Assembly: GCF_000002425.4 (NCBI RefSeq)
Contig: NC_037257.1
Location: forward strand, 16,234,733 to 16,298,732
Direction of reading: 5' to 3'
DNA length: 64,000 nt
Origin: Physcomitrium patens
Taxonomy: Eukaryota; Streptophyta; Bryopsida; Funariales; Funariaceae
This document shows positions 51,921 to 63,532 of this stretch, one piece after another (the first letter of the stretch is position 1; the number at the start of each line of letters is the position of its first letter). The notes below the pieces were generated by a model that was given only the letters and a program-made list of their open reading frames with translations, did not search any database and was not told the origin of the DNA. The position numbers and the translations under genes were made by a program.

Positions 51921-53775
51921 AATTGCAACAAGACTTATTTGTGCGATGTTTTCCCATAACTTGTGAGGTTCGAACCTCGGCCAACTGGTCATGTTGTGAG
52001 CAAGCCGTCAGCGAAGAGGGCAACTTTCAGAGTAAGATATATCTGGCGAAGCTGGATGTGCACTGGATTATTGACGTGTGTGTGTGTTTTGGAGAAGGGC
52101 TGCATCCTTGAGTTCTCCCCCATTTTTTGCTACCTGAACAGAGGGTGTCGACTTCTTAGATTCATGGGTCTCGATCTATCAAGGTCGTATTAGTCTAGAT
52201 CTTGGAATCAACTTAAATGAAAAAATATTCCTGCAGTGTGGTGGAGCACTTCCTTCTAAATAAAGAGTCTCAGCTTACTTTCATCATCTCTTGACTTCAA
52301 ATATTTTGGCATCAGCGGTGGAGCTCGTTCCTTGCCACCATGAGACTGTTTGCATCACTCAAAAATCATGTGATAAAACAATTGAACTTAGATCAGATAA
52401 GAAAATTCACCCATTTCACTTCGTACTGCTTAGCGACCTCGATCTGTATTTGTTATGAACAGAGCACACGTCAAGATTTTGAAGCTTCAAATTTAACGGC
52501 AGGCAAGTGCTGCGTGAATTTATTCATCGATTTTTGCCGAATGTAGTAACTAGTTGTAGCAACTTTTGTTTTTCTCTTAGGTGTATTGAAATGCTGATGG
52601 TTATTCATCTCATACAGAAAACAAACAGTTGTAAGATGTCATGACTGAATGATTGTTTTTATGGGGAAAGAAGAGATTGAAGGTTTTATTTCTACATATT
52701 ATGTAATATGGCCATTGCTAATGCTACCAATAGCTGCCCTAAATATCCATGGCATACCACAATGTATTTTATGGAACACTAAATTATACATTTATTAAGA
52801 ATGTGCATTATATCTATTGTGGAGAGCATAAGTGGAGAGCATAAATTCATAAAATGCATTGTGGTTTAAAAAGCACGTTTAGAGTAAGTTGTGGTGACAT
52901 TAGCATAAATTGTGACAACATGTGATAGATGATAAGGTGTGACCAGGTTTAGGAATACCCTATAATATATGGAATTGTTTTTTTAGCAAATCTAACAACT
53001 TATTAGGATTTGTATGAATTATGACAAAATCCGAAATCAATGTTAGAAGTATATCATCATGAATTTTTATGAGTTCTATGACATGATTTTACAGTAAATG
53101 TTAAGTTTATAATACTAAATAGATTTTTATTCATGTTTTTATTTTATAATTATAGAACCTATTTAGATTAATATTATAGATTACTATAAAATAATTAATT
53201 TTCAAATGAAATTGTTAATAGTTGGTAGTTTGGAATCATTTACATATGCATAATATTCATTTTTATATAAGTTTATAACACCTTTTAACTGAAAAATATT
53301 TGGCACCGTTAATTTCTTTCATTTATTGTCTTTTTAATCTTTATTAAAAAGACAAAATTTATTGTTTATATTATGTTTTTGTATGTGAGTTTCACTTGTC
53401 ACATATATGCCATCAATGTGCCAATTATTTTTATTTTTTGAGATTTTAATAAACTAATGTCTACATTAAAATTATTATGTTTATGGTTCTTAATTTAAAT
53501 ATTGATTAAATAATAAAAATAAACTAAAAATAAGCTTTAATACAAGAATTAGTTGAAAAATTAGAAATTTTTTTAAAAAAATGCTAATTTTTTTGTTACC
53601 TTACATCAAATTGATAATATTAAAACTAGTTCTTAAAAATATATTTTCTAAAAATTCTAAAGTTTGACTAAGTTTCAAAAGTAAGGTCAATAACACCAAA
53701 AATATTTATTTCAATTTGTTGATTATATGCCTTGTTTTTTTTAATGTATACATATTTAAGTATATTTTTACAAAC

Positions 53776-53777
<2 letters not shown>

Positions 53778-53822
<45 letters not shown>

Positions 53823-54057
53823 TTAAATTTTTTGAAATTATTCTTGATTTTTTAAACTTTTTATATAATATCTATAAAATTTAGAACTTAAATTTTTTTA
53901 ATGATCTCCTACAAGATACTAAAGTTTTTAAATTAATTTTTAAAACTTTATAGATTTATTTAGCTTTTGTTATTTAAAAAAAAAACATTTATAGTCTATT
54001 AAGAACTATATTAATAATTACTTTAACCTTTAAAAAATTCTATAGTTCAAATCAATA

Positions 54058-54103
<46 letters not shown>

Positions 54104-54305
54104 TATATTATAAAAAAATTTTTTTAGTTTATTTAGAAGAAATATAAAAATTGACCTTCATACTTATTTCAATACAAATTTTAAATAAATTTTAATATTT
54201 TTTATTTATTTATTTTATATCCTATATCAAGTAATATTTTTAAATTTATGATTTGAATATTTTGATTAAATTTTATTTTAGGATTGAAAAAAATATTTCT
54301 ATTAG

Positions 54306-54345
<40 letters not shown>

Positions 54346-54622
54346 CAGTATTTTTACACAATAATTTAAAAAAAAATTAGGTTAACCTTTCTATTGTAAA
54401 CAATCGATTATCATTTTATTATTTGTTAGTCAATCCATAACAATGATTATAGTATAAAATGATATTTAATTTTTTTCTTTACAAACTTATAATCGTAGTT
54501 TTTTTAAAATTTAAAATTTAAGATTCTTAAATAAAAATTATTTAGTTTATATCTACTTCTCAATTTATTCCAGAACACTTGTTCTTCTAAATTCTCATGC
54601 ATATTTTAATTTTTTAATTTAA

Positions 54623-54659
<37 letters not shown>
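53778..54659. repeat. cluster of four long (AT)n microsatellites
   Basis: Uninterrupted alternating AT or TA runs of more than 30 bases lie at about 53778-53821, 54061-54097, 54309-54341 and 54627-54659. The spacing is roughly 250-320 bp. Confidence 0.9.
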
Positions 54660-54661
<2 letters not shown>

Positions 54662-55419
54662 TATACTTGATGCTTGACATTTCTCTTGCCAACTCAATAC
54701 AAATGCAACTACAGTACTTTATCTAAACTTCTAATTTTTTTCATTTATTAATTCTTTTGTATCATTACACTTTAATTTTTTTTTAGTTGTCATTTTTAAA
54801 AATATAAATGATTATAGATATATAGTTAATTTAAACCATAGTATTATATGAATTTAAATAATATTATTATCTATAATTAATACACCTTAATCAAGTATTT
54901 TTCTTCATAGGACATATAAATTTGATTGATTGAAAAAAATTGCTATTGTATGAAATTTTATATTATTTTTTGCACAAATTTTTTTTGTATTTTATGAGAA
55001 GAAAAACTTTAACACCAATATCACAAACAATTTTTGTTTTATTTTATTTTATTTACAAATTCAAAGATAAAATAAATTAAAAATTTAATCACCTTATAAA
55101 TTATATTACATAGTTGTATCTTGAATATATCTATCCAAATTAATACAACATTTTAATAAATACATCTGATTATTGATAAGAAAAAAAAAAGATATGACTA
55201 ATAATATATTATTGTGTTATGTGAAACTTAGTCTAGAAATGCACTGAGGGTCTAGTTTTGGAATAGTTTCAATTTACCTTGAAGTTCTTCTTATAATCAA
55301 AAAAATTCATGAAGAATTTAGAAACACCCATCTTGGCAATTGTGACCTTCTTAAAATCTTTAAGTTAATTAATTTTTACTTATTGTAAATTACATCCCAT
55401 GTAATAATAAATAGTATAA

Positions 55420-55690
55420 ATAAGGTCCTAAGTAAGCTCAAAAGTATCTTAAATATATTCTTATTAAATTCTAACAAATTTTACTTAAATACTAATCATA
55501 TCTTTATTAAATCCTAAATATCACTTAACCAACTTCTAACAAAATTCTAAACAAGCCAAATCTTAAATAATCCTAAACATATCCTAATTAAATCCTCATA
55601 AAATCCTAATAAAATTATAATCAATTCTAATCAAATATTGACCAATCCTAATTTAATCCTAATTAAATCCTAAAAAATTATAACTAATTA
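55420..55690. repeat. degenerate short-period repeat (TAAATCCTAA-like)
   Basis: Words such as AAATCCTAAT, AAATTCTAAC and AAATCCTCAT recur every 10-20 bases, mostly as variants of TAAATCCTAA. It reads as an old, decayed minisatellite rather than a gene. Confidence 0.5.
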
Positions 55691-57212
55691 CAAGTAAATA
55701 AAATAATAAGACTAAAATCCTTATAATATTTTATTAATTAATAATTTTATATAAAAAATTATATATTCATCAATTTCGTACTTAAAAACATACTCAAGAA
55801 AATTAAAAAGAATTTTATATATAAATTAAGAAGAAAGACATACAATCTATTTGTATGTTAGAAGGCCTCTTTCTCCAACCTTGATATTGAGCTACTTATG
55901 ATGATATTTACTTCTTATGCAAAGATTTTCTGCCAATTTTTATTTTATTTTATTTTATTTTAGTTGTTAGAATTCATGCCACCTACTTTTCTACTAAATT
56001 TCATTTCAATTCAATATGCAAATAACTACAATTCTTTAAAACATATACTAATTGTCAAACTACAAACTTTTGATATTTTAACTTACTTTGATATCAATCA
56101 TTTTTAATTTGACCAACTACTTGAACTAAAATTTCTATCACAAATCCAACACAAGAATTCAAAAAATCCTAAAAAATATAATTTTTAAGTTTTATTGAAG
56201 AGCTTTTAAAAAAATTCAAAATAAAAATCTCACATTATTTTAAAAAAATAAAGTTATATGAATCTAATCTTAATTTTTTTAAATTTTCACAAATATATTA
56301 AAAATTAAAATGGTTTAAAAATAATTCTTATAAAATCGTTATTAATATTTTTTTAATATTTTTTGATCCATTAAAAAAATTATGAATATATATTTAAAGA
56401 TTTTTTCTAAATCCTAATTTATAAATGGTCCTCTCTAGGTATCAATTTAAGCTATTTTCTAAAATTTTTTGGAAGAAACTACCTTTTACTTTCATCTAAA
56501 CATGTCTATGATAATTTTGTAATTAATATACTTTATCTTGTCTTATTTATGGTCCTATAAAATATATAGAAGTCTTTTTAATAAAAAAATGGTCTTAATA
56601 CTATCATTTCTACTACCGATTATAATCTATCTATAATTTTTTAAATAATTTTTTATTATATTTTTTAAAAAAACTATATAAGTTATTGGTCTTCATGTAC
56701 TCTTTCATCTAATAGTTATGTTACTATACAACAATATATACTACCTTGACAAAATATATACTTAAAATGTTATATATGAATTATAGTCATAAGATATAGG
56801 TTTACTATGTAATTCTTTAAAATACTTAGATTTATAATTTATGCTTCTAATCATCCATTTAATAAAGAATATTTGTAATATTAAATTTTTATATATATTA
56901 TTAGAGATCTATATTAGATTTCAATAAAATTTTTTAATTTTAGATTTATTTTTTAATTTTTTTATTATCTTTTATTAATAGTATTAATTAAGTATAAGTA
57001 TAAATACATGATGAAGATACCACCAAATATCACTTATTTAAGTTGATATTATTGGATTTATTATACTTTATTTAGTTTTTTATAGAGATATATTTTTTTT
57101 AATAGATTCATAAATTAATTTAAAGATTATTCAATCTTACAAACTTTGTTTCTCAATAATAAGTTTGAAAAAAATTATTTCTAATGAAGAAGATATTCTA
57201 TTATACATATAT

Positions 57213-57707
57213 TGTCACGGACACAAAATACAGACTTGAAATCTAACAAGAAGTTCAAGAAGAAGTGACAAAACTAGATTAAACAGATGAGTACAAGAAC
57301 AACACCAGAAAGGTGAGCTAGAACTCCAAGAGATGTGTTGTCGAGACTGAAGAACTCTTCAGCCTCGATGCCTATATATACTCCTACTTAGGAAGCTTCT
57401 CGAGCTACTTCTATTAACTAGGAAGCTTCTAGAAGGTTCTAGAGGCTTCCTTTCTAGAAGGTTCTAGAAACTTCTCGAGCTACTTCTATTAACTAGGAAG
57501 CTTCTAAAAAGTTCTAGGGGATTCCTTTCTAGAAGCTTCTAGAAACTTCTCTTCTAGAAGGTTCCAGAGACTTCCTTTCTAGAAGCTTTTAGAAACTTCT
57601 CTCTAAAAGGTTCCAGAGGCTTCTCTTCTAGAAGTTTCCAGAGGCTTGTTTTCTAGAAGGTTCTAGAAACTTCTCTCTAGAAAGTTCTAAGGAATATGTT
57701 CCTAACA
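57213..57707 (-). repeat. 3' LTR of the chromovirus
   Basis: The 495-bp repeat reads TGTTAGGAAC to GTGACA in element orientation, with TG...CA ends, and pairs with 63007-63494. It contains the same heat-shock-element array and TATA box as the other copy. Confidence 0.95.
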
Positions 57708-57725
57708 TCACCCCCTCCTTTAGCT
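57708..57725 (-). other. polypurine tract
   Basis: Directly before the 3' LTR, in element orientation, is the purine run AAAGGAGGGGG followed by TGA. This is the expected plus-strand primer site of an LTR retrotransposon. Confidence 0.8.
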
Positions 57726-58224
57726 TCGAGGTCTCTGAGAAGCAATGTTGTTGATCAGTACCAATGCAAGAAAATGAAGATCTGTCGCATAACTTCTGCT
57801 ATGAACTCCAACTGTTGTTCACGAGGCAAGTGGTTCATCGACCCTTGAAGCCAACGGTAGTGGCCCACGCCTTCGACTTCTGACCAAGCATGAACTTCCG
57901 TGTCCTCATTGTGAAATTGTCCTGCAAACACGCCTTCTGGTTGACCATCGTAAGCAGGCTCGATCTCAAATACGATCACCAGTGATCGGTTACTCGGTAT
58001 CCTTCGTCGTTGTCATGATACATGAAGTTCTTCATCTCGAGGTCGCCTTCGTGAGCTACTCGGTTGGGATACTCTGACTGGCACAGTATCTATCTCTTGG
58101 CTATCCATATCAAAAGACCAAACTACGATCTATCTTGGAGAAAATAACTACATCAACTATGAATTTTGCTAGTGCTCTCCCCTTTTCTTATATTGTTGGG
58201 AGAACAAGCTTCAGAAAGAAGCTA
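57726..58224 (-). other. element region between chromodomain and polypurine tract
   Basis: About 0.5 kb follows the chromodomain before the polypurine tract. Part of it (around 57755-57979) is coding-like on the element's sense strand, with an acidic, soluble composition. It matches no family I recognise. It may be the remnant of an additional downstream frame or simply 3' untranslated sequence. Confidence 0.4.
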
Positions 58225-61200
58225 TCATCGAATTGATTTAAGTTTATCGGGATGTCGTTGATGAAACTCCTGTACCTTTTGTGGCGCATTCGCAAGATTT
58301 TCAGCTGGCTCCCACGTTCGCTCATTAATGTCATAGCCACACCAATGAACAAGATATTCTAACTTTCCCCACCTTCGCCGTGAATCCAATACCTTTTCAA
58401 ACTCGTATTCTTTGTGGTTCTCGATTTCAATACTAGGTGGCGGACATTGCACTCTTCCAGGAAAAGATGACTCTCGATAAGGTTCCAACAGAGAAACATG
58501 AAAGACTGGATGTACCTTCATAGAAGCTGTTAACTCCAGCCGGTATGCCACTGGATTAATTTGCTTCTGGATGATAAATGGTCCCAATCTTCGATAGTCC
58601 AACTTATCACATGGTCGCTTGGTCTTGATATTTCGTCGAAGAAGCCAGGCTTTGTCTCCAACTTTGAAAGTAGGTACTAGATTCCGAAATCTATCTGCAG
58701 ACGTCTTATAGGATTCTTGAGCGGATTGTAATTGAAGCTTTAACATAGTTTGAAGCTCTGATAGTTGCTTCGCAAATCCTTCAGCTGCTGGATTGTTATT
58801 TGTTGACGGACTCAATAAATCAAGCTTTGGATGATAACCATAGTTGGAAAAGAATGGTGTTTGTTGAGTCGATGCATGGAGGGTGTTGTTATATGCAAAC
58901 TCGGCTAGCGGTAGATATGCAGTCCAATCGTCTTGCTGATAGTTGATGCTGTATCGTAAGTACTGCTCCAAGACTTGGTTCACCCGTTCCGTTTGGCCAT
59001 CATTTTGAGGATGAAAAGCTGAAGAAAGCTTGATATCCACCTTCAATATCCCAAAGAGAGATCTCCAAAACTTTGACACGAACTGGGTACCTCGATCTGA
59101 TATGATATCATCTGGTAGTCCATGATATCGATACACATTATCGAGAAAGAGTCTTGCTGTGACTTCACTGGACGATGTCTTCTTACAAGGAACAAAGTGT
59201 GCCATCTTCGTAAGCCGATCTACCACGACAAAGATGCTGTCAAATGAGTTTGATGATGGCAAGTCCGTGATGAAGTCCATAGAAATTGAAGACCATGGTC
59301 GACGTGGAATTGGCAATGGCTGTAGAAGTCCATAAAGGCAATGCCGAGGATTCTTAGATCTTGAACAGATGTCATAAGAGAGGACAAAATCTTTCACATC
59401 CTTCCACATTTGGAGCCACCAAAAATCTCGGGAAATAAGCTCCAAGGTCTTGTTGAATCCAAAATGTCCCGCAGTTGGAAAATCATGGCGAGATTGAAGA
59501 CCTCGGAGTCGTGCTAGTCCTTTTGGAATGTACAATCGCTCTTCAAAGTATAAAAGATCTCCCTCTACCTTGAACTTGTCGTCATTGGTACGTTGCTTGA
59601 TATCAATGGCTACTGAATCTTTAATGGTCATAACACGTACCTGGTTTAGGAAGTCAGCATCAAATGATACAATAGTAGCACAAAGTTGAAATCTCTCTGG
59701 CTTCAATAACGTTGTACATTGTTGATCAAATGCTGCTTCTCCAACCTTTGGTGCAAGATACGATCTCCTTGATAAAGCATCGGATAGTCTTTGCTGCCTT
59801 CCAAGTCGATAAGTGATAACGAAATCGAATCTAGATAGCGACATATTCCACCGAGCTTGACGCCGATTTAAAACTCGAGCCGTCATGAAATACTCCAAAT
59901 TCTTGTGATCCGTATATACGGTTACTGGATGTGCAACTCCTTCAAGAAAGTGACGCCATTCTTCGAAAGAATCCACTATAGCAAGAAGTTCCTTATCGTG
60001 GATCTCATAATTGATTTCAGCAGCAGAGAACTTGAGAGAATAGAATGCAACTGGATGGAGCTTCTTATCTTCACTCATTTGTGAAAGCACAGCTCCCAAA
60101 GCAAAATCTGAAGCATCAGTTTCTAAATAGAAGGCCTTTGTAAAGTTTGAATGTACCAAAATTGGAGCTGTAGTAAATGCTGTCTTCAAATCTTGAAATG
60201 CCTTCTCCGCCAAAGGTCCCCATTCCAACTTATCCTTGCATGTTAATCGAGTGAGAGGAGCAGCAACTTGAGAATAATTCTTGATGAAGATCCGATAGAA
60301 GTTAGCAAAACCAAGAAAGCATTGTACGTCTCTAACCGTCTTCGGAACCTCCCAAGACATGATTGCTTCTACTTTCTTGGGGTCCATCTTCGAACCTTCT
60401 GTAGTCGCAATGAACTCCAAAAATTCCATCTCCGTCTGGTGAAATAAACACTTTTCTAATTTGGCATATAGTCCTCGCTTGTGTAGTTTCTCCAAGACCA
60501 AACGAACATGCTCCTCATGCTCTTCCTCGTTTTTAGAGAATATTAGAATATCGTCCAAGTAGATGACAACAAAATCATCGAGGTGTTCTCGAAAGATATT
60601 ATTCATCATATGTTGGAAAATCGCTGGAGCATTGGTAAGACCAAAAGGTATGACATTATATTCGAAATGACCATACCTTGTACGGAATGCTGTCTTCCAC
60701 TCATCTCCTTCCTTGATTCATACGAGATTATAAGCTCCTCTTAGATCAATTTTTGTAAAGATCTTCGCACGTCCATGTTGTTCTAAGAGACTAGAAATCA
60801 AGGGTAATGGGTAACGATTTTTCTTTGTTACCTTGTTGAGGCCTCGATAGTCCACACACATCCGTAATGATCCATCTTTCTTCTTCACAAATAAGATGGG
60901 TGCTCCAGCTGATGATTTTGAATGACGAATGAAGTTCTTGGCTAGATTCTCGTCGATGTACTTTCGCAACTCTGCCAACTCTGTTTGCGATAGATTGTAG
61001 ATCGGGCCAAAAGGTGGTTGTGCTCTTTCTTGCAAGTCTATGGCACAATCATATGGTCGGTGTTCCGGTAGTATGTCGGCGCTTTTCTTTTGAAACACGT
61101 CTTCAAAATCCTTATATTGCTCTGGTATACTTGTTGTTGAGATCTTCTCCTCGGTAGTTGGAGCCGCATAAATGACAAATGGAGTACCTTCCTTAGATGA

Positions 61201-61695
61201 TCTTATAAACGCTCTTGCTCCAATGAATAAGGATTTCTTTTTTCGAGGTTTTTTACTAGGTTTTTTCTTGGGTGGTTTTGTGGGAAAAGTCATCTTCCGC
61301 AACTTCCAATCTATCAATGGATTATGTTTTTCTAACCAAGAAAGACCAAGAATAATAGGATTTGATGGGGTTCTAATAATATTAAAAATAATATGACTAC
61401 TATGGTCTTTAAACATTACTTCTATAGGTTTTGATTCATGGATGATGCTACCAGACAATAAAGCTCGTCCATCTTTGACCTCAACATGAATAGGTTTTGA
61501 TTTTTGTACTAAAGGGATCTTATGACGCTTTGCAAATTCTTCGTCCAAAAAAAAAGCAGATGCTCCTGACTCTAGTAGTGCTAAGGTTCTCAGTTTTTGA
61601 GGGCCGATAAACAGAGGGATTGTAAAACAAAGTGCAGGTTGGATAGAAAGAAAGGAACCTGATTGTTGTTGGGATATTTCATTGTCCAGCCGCAC
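58225..61695 (-). mobile_element. pol region: PR, RT, RNase H, INT, chromodomain (fossil)
   Basis: In element order: an aspartic protease region near 61650-61350; reverse transcriptase about 61030-60290, with [19 protein letters not shown] and the catalytic YLDD box; RNase H about 60130-59860, with ETDASDFALGAVLS and DHKNLEYF; integrase about 59480-58690, with an HHCC-type zinc region, SMDFITDLP, ISDRGTQF and DGQTERVNQ; a GPY/F-like motif; and a chromodomain about 58410-58255 (LEYLVHWCGYDINERTWEP). The chromodomain, thought to steer integration to marked chromatin, defines the chromovirus branch. The region is interrupted. Confidence 0.93.
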
Positions 61696-61700
61696 GGTTC

Positions 61701-62726
61701 CTACTGTGGCTGGGCATCCTCGTTTTCCTGAACAAATACTCCCCTAGTCTTGACTATGCCTTGATTTTGCTTTTTGAGGCAGTTTCCGACTTTGTGGCCT
61801 TCTCCACCGCAATATAAGCATAAATTTTCCTCCATACGTCGCTTTTTTTCTTCTATAGTAAGAGATTTGGTACGTACCGCATCAATTTGCATATCTTCCA
61901 TCTCTGAATGCGAATTCACACCGCTTGCCGACATAGTTGGAGCATGACAAATTGTATGTTGTCTTGAGCGTTGGTCTTGGCGACGTTGGAATAGGCGATT
62001 ATTGCACTTCACAACTTGGCTAATGGCTTCATTGAGCGTTCGTGGATCAGGAAGAGTTAACAGCAAATCCTTCACATCATCTCTTAAACCCCAATAGAAT
62101 TGACTCATCAACGCTTCTTCATCCCAATTGATGTCGCATACTAATTGCCTGAAATCCAAAGCATAGACTGATGTAGAACGCATCCCTTGTCGTAGCGACC
62201 AGATCTTTGTTGTAGCCCATCGAACCTTATCGTGTTCACTAAATGCTTCCGTAAATGCTTCCAAAAAGTTTTCGAAGTTGTTTAATATGGATGATCGTTT
62301 CTCAAACAAAGGAGCAAACTATGATAGAGCTTGTCCCGTAAGTAAGGTTCAAACAAGCCCAACACGTGACTCCTCCGTTGGATATCGTTCGGGCTGTAAA
62401 ACTATTATCAACATGATTTGATTGACGAATCCTCGAAACTTGGAACGTGTTCCATCAAACTTATCTGGAAGGCTAACTCGAGGCTCCTTATGTTATAGAA
62501 CTAGTGGTTCTTGTCAAACCTGAGGTAAAGTTGTTTCTCCAAGTGCCGAAATTTGAGGCTGGTTTAGTTTAGATTGTGCTATCCCAGATACTCCATCATT
62601 ATGAAGCCTTGCCACCACTCCTTCAATCTCTGCAGTTCTTTGTGATAACGTAGCGAGGGCATTCATAATAGCATCTAACTTAGACTCCGAACTTTCTGTC
62701 ATACTAATGTCTTGACCTCCGGACAT
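61701..62726 (-). mobile_element. gag region (fossil)
   Basis: The region starts with a short acidic, coiled-coil-like stretch. It continues with a capsid-like part (RQLVCDINWDEEALMSQFYWG, shortened here to its core WDEEALMSQFYWG) and ends in one CCHC zinc knuckle, CLYCGGEGHKVGNC. The order and the single knuckle are as in gypsy Gag. It is interrupted. Confidence 0.88.
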
Positions 62727-62769
62727 TCTAAAAGAAGGACAAAAATGACCCTATAAGAGGCAATATTGG

Positions 62770-62957
62770 TTTATAGGAGGGTAATCCACAACCTATAAAA
62801 TGCCTTAAGAATTTCAAGAAGAGGGGTAATCCACTCTCTCCAAGAAGAATAAGACTCCAATATTGTAACAGAAGAAGTATCAGTTTAGAGGAGGGTAATC
62901 CGCAACCTCTAAAAAATGCTAGTATACCTTCAGGTAGAGGGGTAATCCACACTCTAC
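62770..62957 (-). other. four leader stem-loops with a shared GGGTAATCC loop
   Basis: Between the primer-site-like sequence and gag are four inverted repeats: 62770-62799 (8-bp stem), 62820-62837 (4-bp stem), 62884-62913 (8-bp stem) and 62934-62957 (6-bp stem). All have GGGTAATCC in the loop on the plus strand (GGATTACCC in the RNA). They form two tandem units of a long plus a short hairpin. Stems TTTATAGG/CCTATAAA and TTTAGAGG/CCTCTAAA differ by a compensatory pair. A structured packaging, dimerisation or translation element is a reasonable inference. Confidence 0.7.
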
Positions 62958-62970
62958 TAAGAAAGAACTA

Positions 62971-62979
62971 GCTCTGATA
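62971..62979 (-). other. primer-binding-site-like sequence
   Basis: In element orientation TATCAGAGC matches nine bases of the plant initiator-tRNA-Met primer site TGGTATCAGAGC. It lies 27 bases inside the LTR end instead of directly next to it. It may be the true but displaced site or an evolutionary trace of one. Confidence 0.45.
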
Positions 62980-63006
62980 TCTCAAGTTAGTGTAGTCTCG
63001 ACAAGC

Positions 63007-63490
63007 TGTCACAGACACAAAATACAGACTTAAAATCTAACAAGAAGTTCAAGAAGAAGTGGCAGAACTAGATTAAACAGATGAGTACAAGAATAACACC
63101 AGAAAGGTGAGCTAGAACTCCAAGAGATGTGTTGTCGAGAACTCTTCAGCCTCGATCCCTATATATAATCCTACTTAGGAAGCTTCTCGAGCTACTTCTA
63201 TTAACTAGGAAGCTTCTAAAAGGTTCCAGAGGCTTCCTTTCTAGAAGGTTCTAGAAACTTCTCGAGCTACTTCTATTAACTAGGAAGCTTCTAAAAAGTT
63301 CTAGGGGATTCTTTTCTAGAAGCTTCTAGAAACTTCTCTTCTAGAAGGTTCCAGAGACTTCCTTTCTAGAAGCTTCTAGAAACTTCTCTCTAAAAGATTC
63401 CAGAGGCTTCTCTTCTAGAAGGTTCCAGAGGCTTGTTTTCTAGAAGGTTCTAGAAACTTCTCTCTAGAAAGTTCTAAGGAATATGTCCCT

Positions 63491-63494
<4 letters not shown>
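63007..63494 (-). repeat. 5' LTR of the chromovirus, with heat-shock-element array
   Basis: This 488-bp copy is upstream in element orientation. Its order is TGTTAGGGAC end, about 300 bp of clustered nTTCnnGAAn motifs (about 63177-63475), a TATATAT box at 63160-63167, then R/U5 down to GTGACA. Four tracts of five contiguous heat-shock units lie at 63239-63261, 63314-63336, 63364-63386 and 63438-63460. That is the layout of a heat-inducible promoter. Confidence 0.93.
63160..63167 (-). promoter_or_regulatory. TATA box of the chromovirus promoter
   Basis: TATATATA lies between the heat-shock-element array and the presumed transcription start in the LTR. The 3' LTR has the same box near 57372-57380. 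Confidence 0.65.

Positions 63495-63496
<2 letters not shown>

Positions 63497-63530
<34 letters not shown>
63497..63530. repeat. (AT)n microsatellite flanking the element
   Basis: An uninterrupted AT run starts just outside the 5' LTR. The other flank (57201-57212) is also TA-rich, so the element landed in simple sequence. Confidence 0.9.

Positions 63531-63532
<2 letters not shown>

Larger units (their letters stand above)
51921..57212. other. PME 3' flank, then a very AT-rich desert
   Basis: An AATAAA at 52259-52264 could be a distal PME polyadenylation signal. From about 52600 to 57200 the DNA is extremely AT-rich, with no gene and several long (AT)n runs. A degenerate short-period repeat occurs around 55420-55690. 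The retroelement that follows is inserted in this kind of sequence. Confidence 0.5.
57213..63494 (-). mobile_element. Ty3/gypsy chromovirus LTR retrotransposon (fossil)
   Basis: A 6.28-kb element on the minus strand with two LTRs, a polypurine tract, a leader, gag, and pol in the gypsy order protease, reverse transcriptase, RNase H, integrase, ending in a chromodomain. It is broken, with roughly three interruptions across gag and pol, so it is not autonomous as it stands. The LTRs differ by 14 substitutions and one 7-bp indel over about 488 aligned bases (hand alignment, about 97% identity). That suggests an insertion of the order of one to a few million years under usual plant rates, which is an assumption. 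It lies inside an AT repeat, so the ATAT present on both sides is a weak target duplication. The domain style suggests the fungal-like (Tcn1-type) chromoviruses reported from mosses; this is inference. Confidence 0.93.

Noticed and set aside
51960-51985. tRNA-like T-arm GAGGTTCGAACCTC
   Set aside because: No matching anticodon or D arm is found at the right distances; it is a short palindrome in the PME 3' UTR.
62728-62952. open frame across the retroelement leader
   Set aside because: It is a by-product of the tandem hairpin repeats, whose repeated peptide words follow the repeated DNA.
57208-63499. 5-bp target-site duplication of the chromovirus
   Set aside because: Only ATAT is shared and both flanks are AT simple sequence, so the match is not informative.
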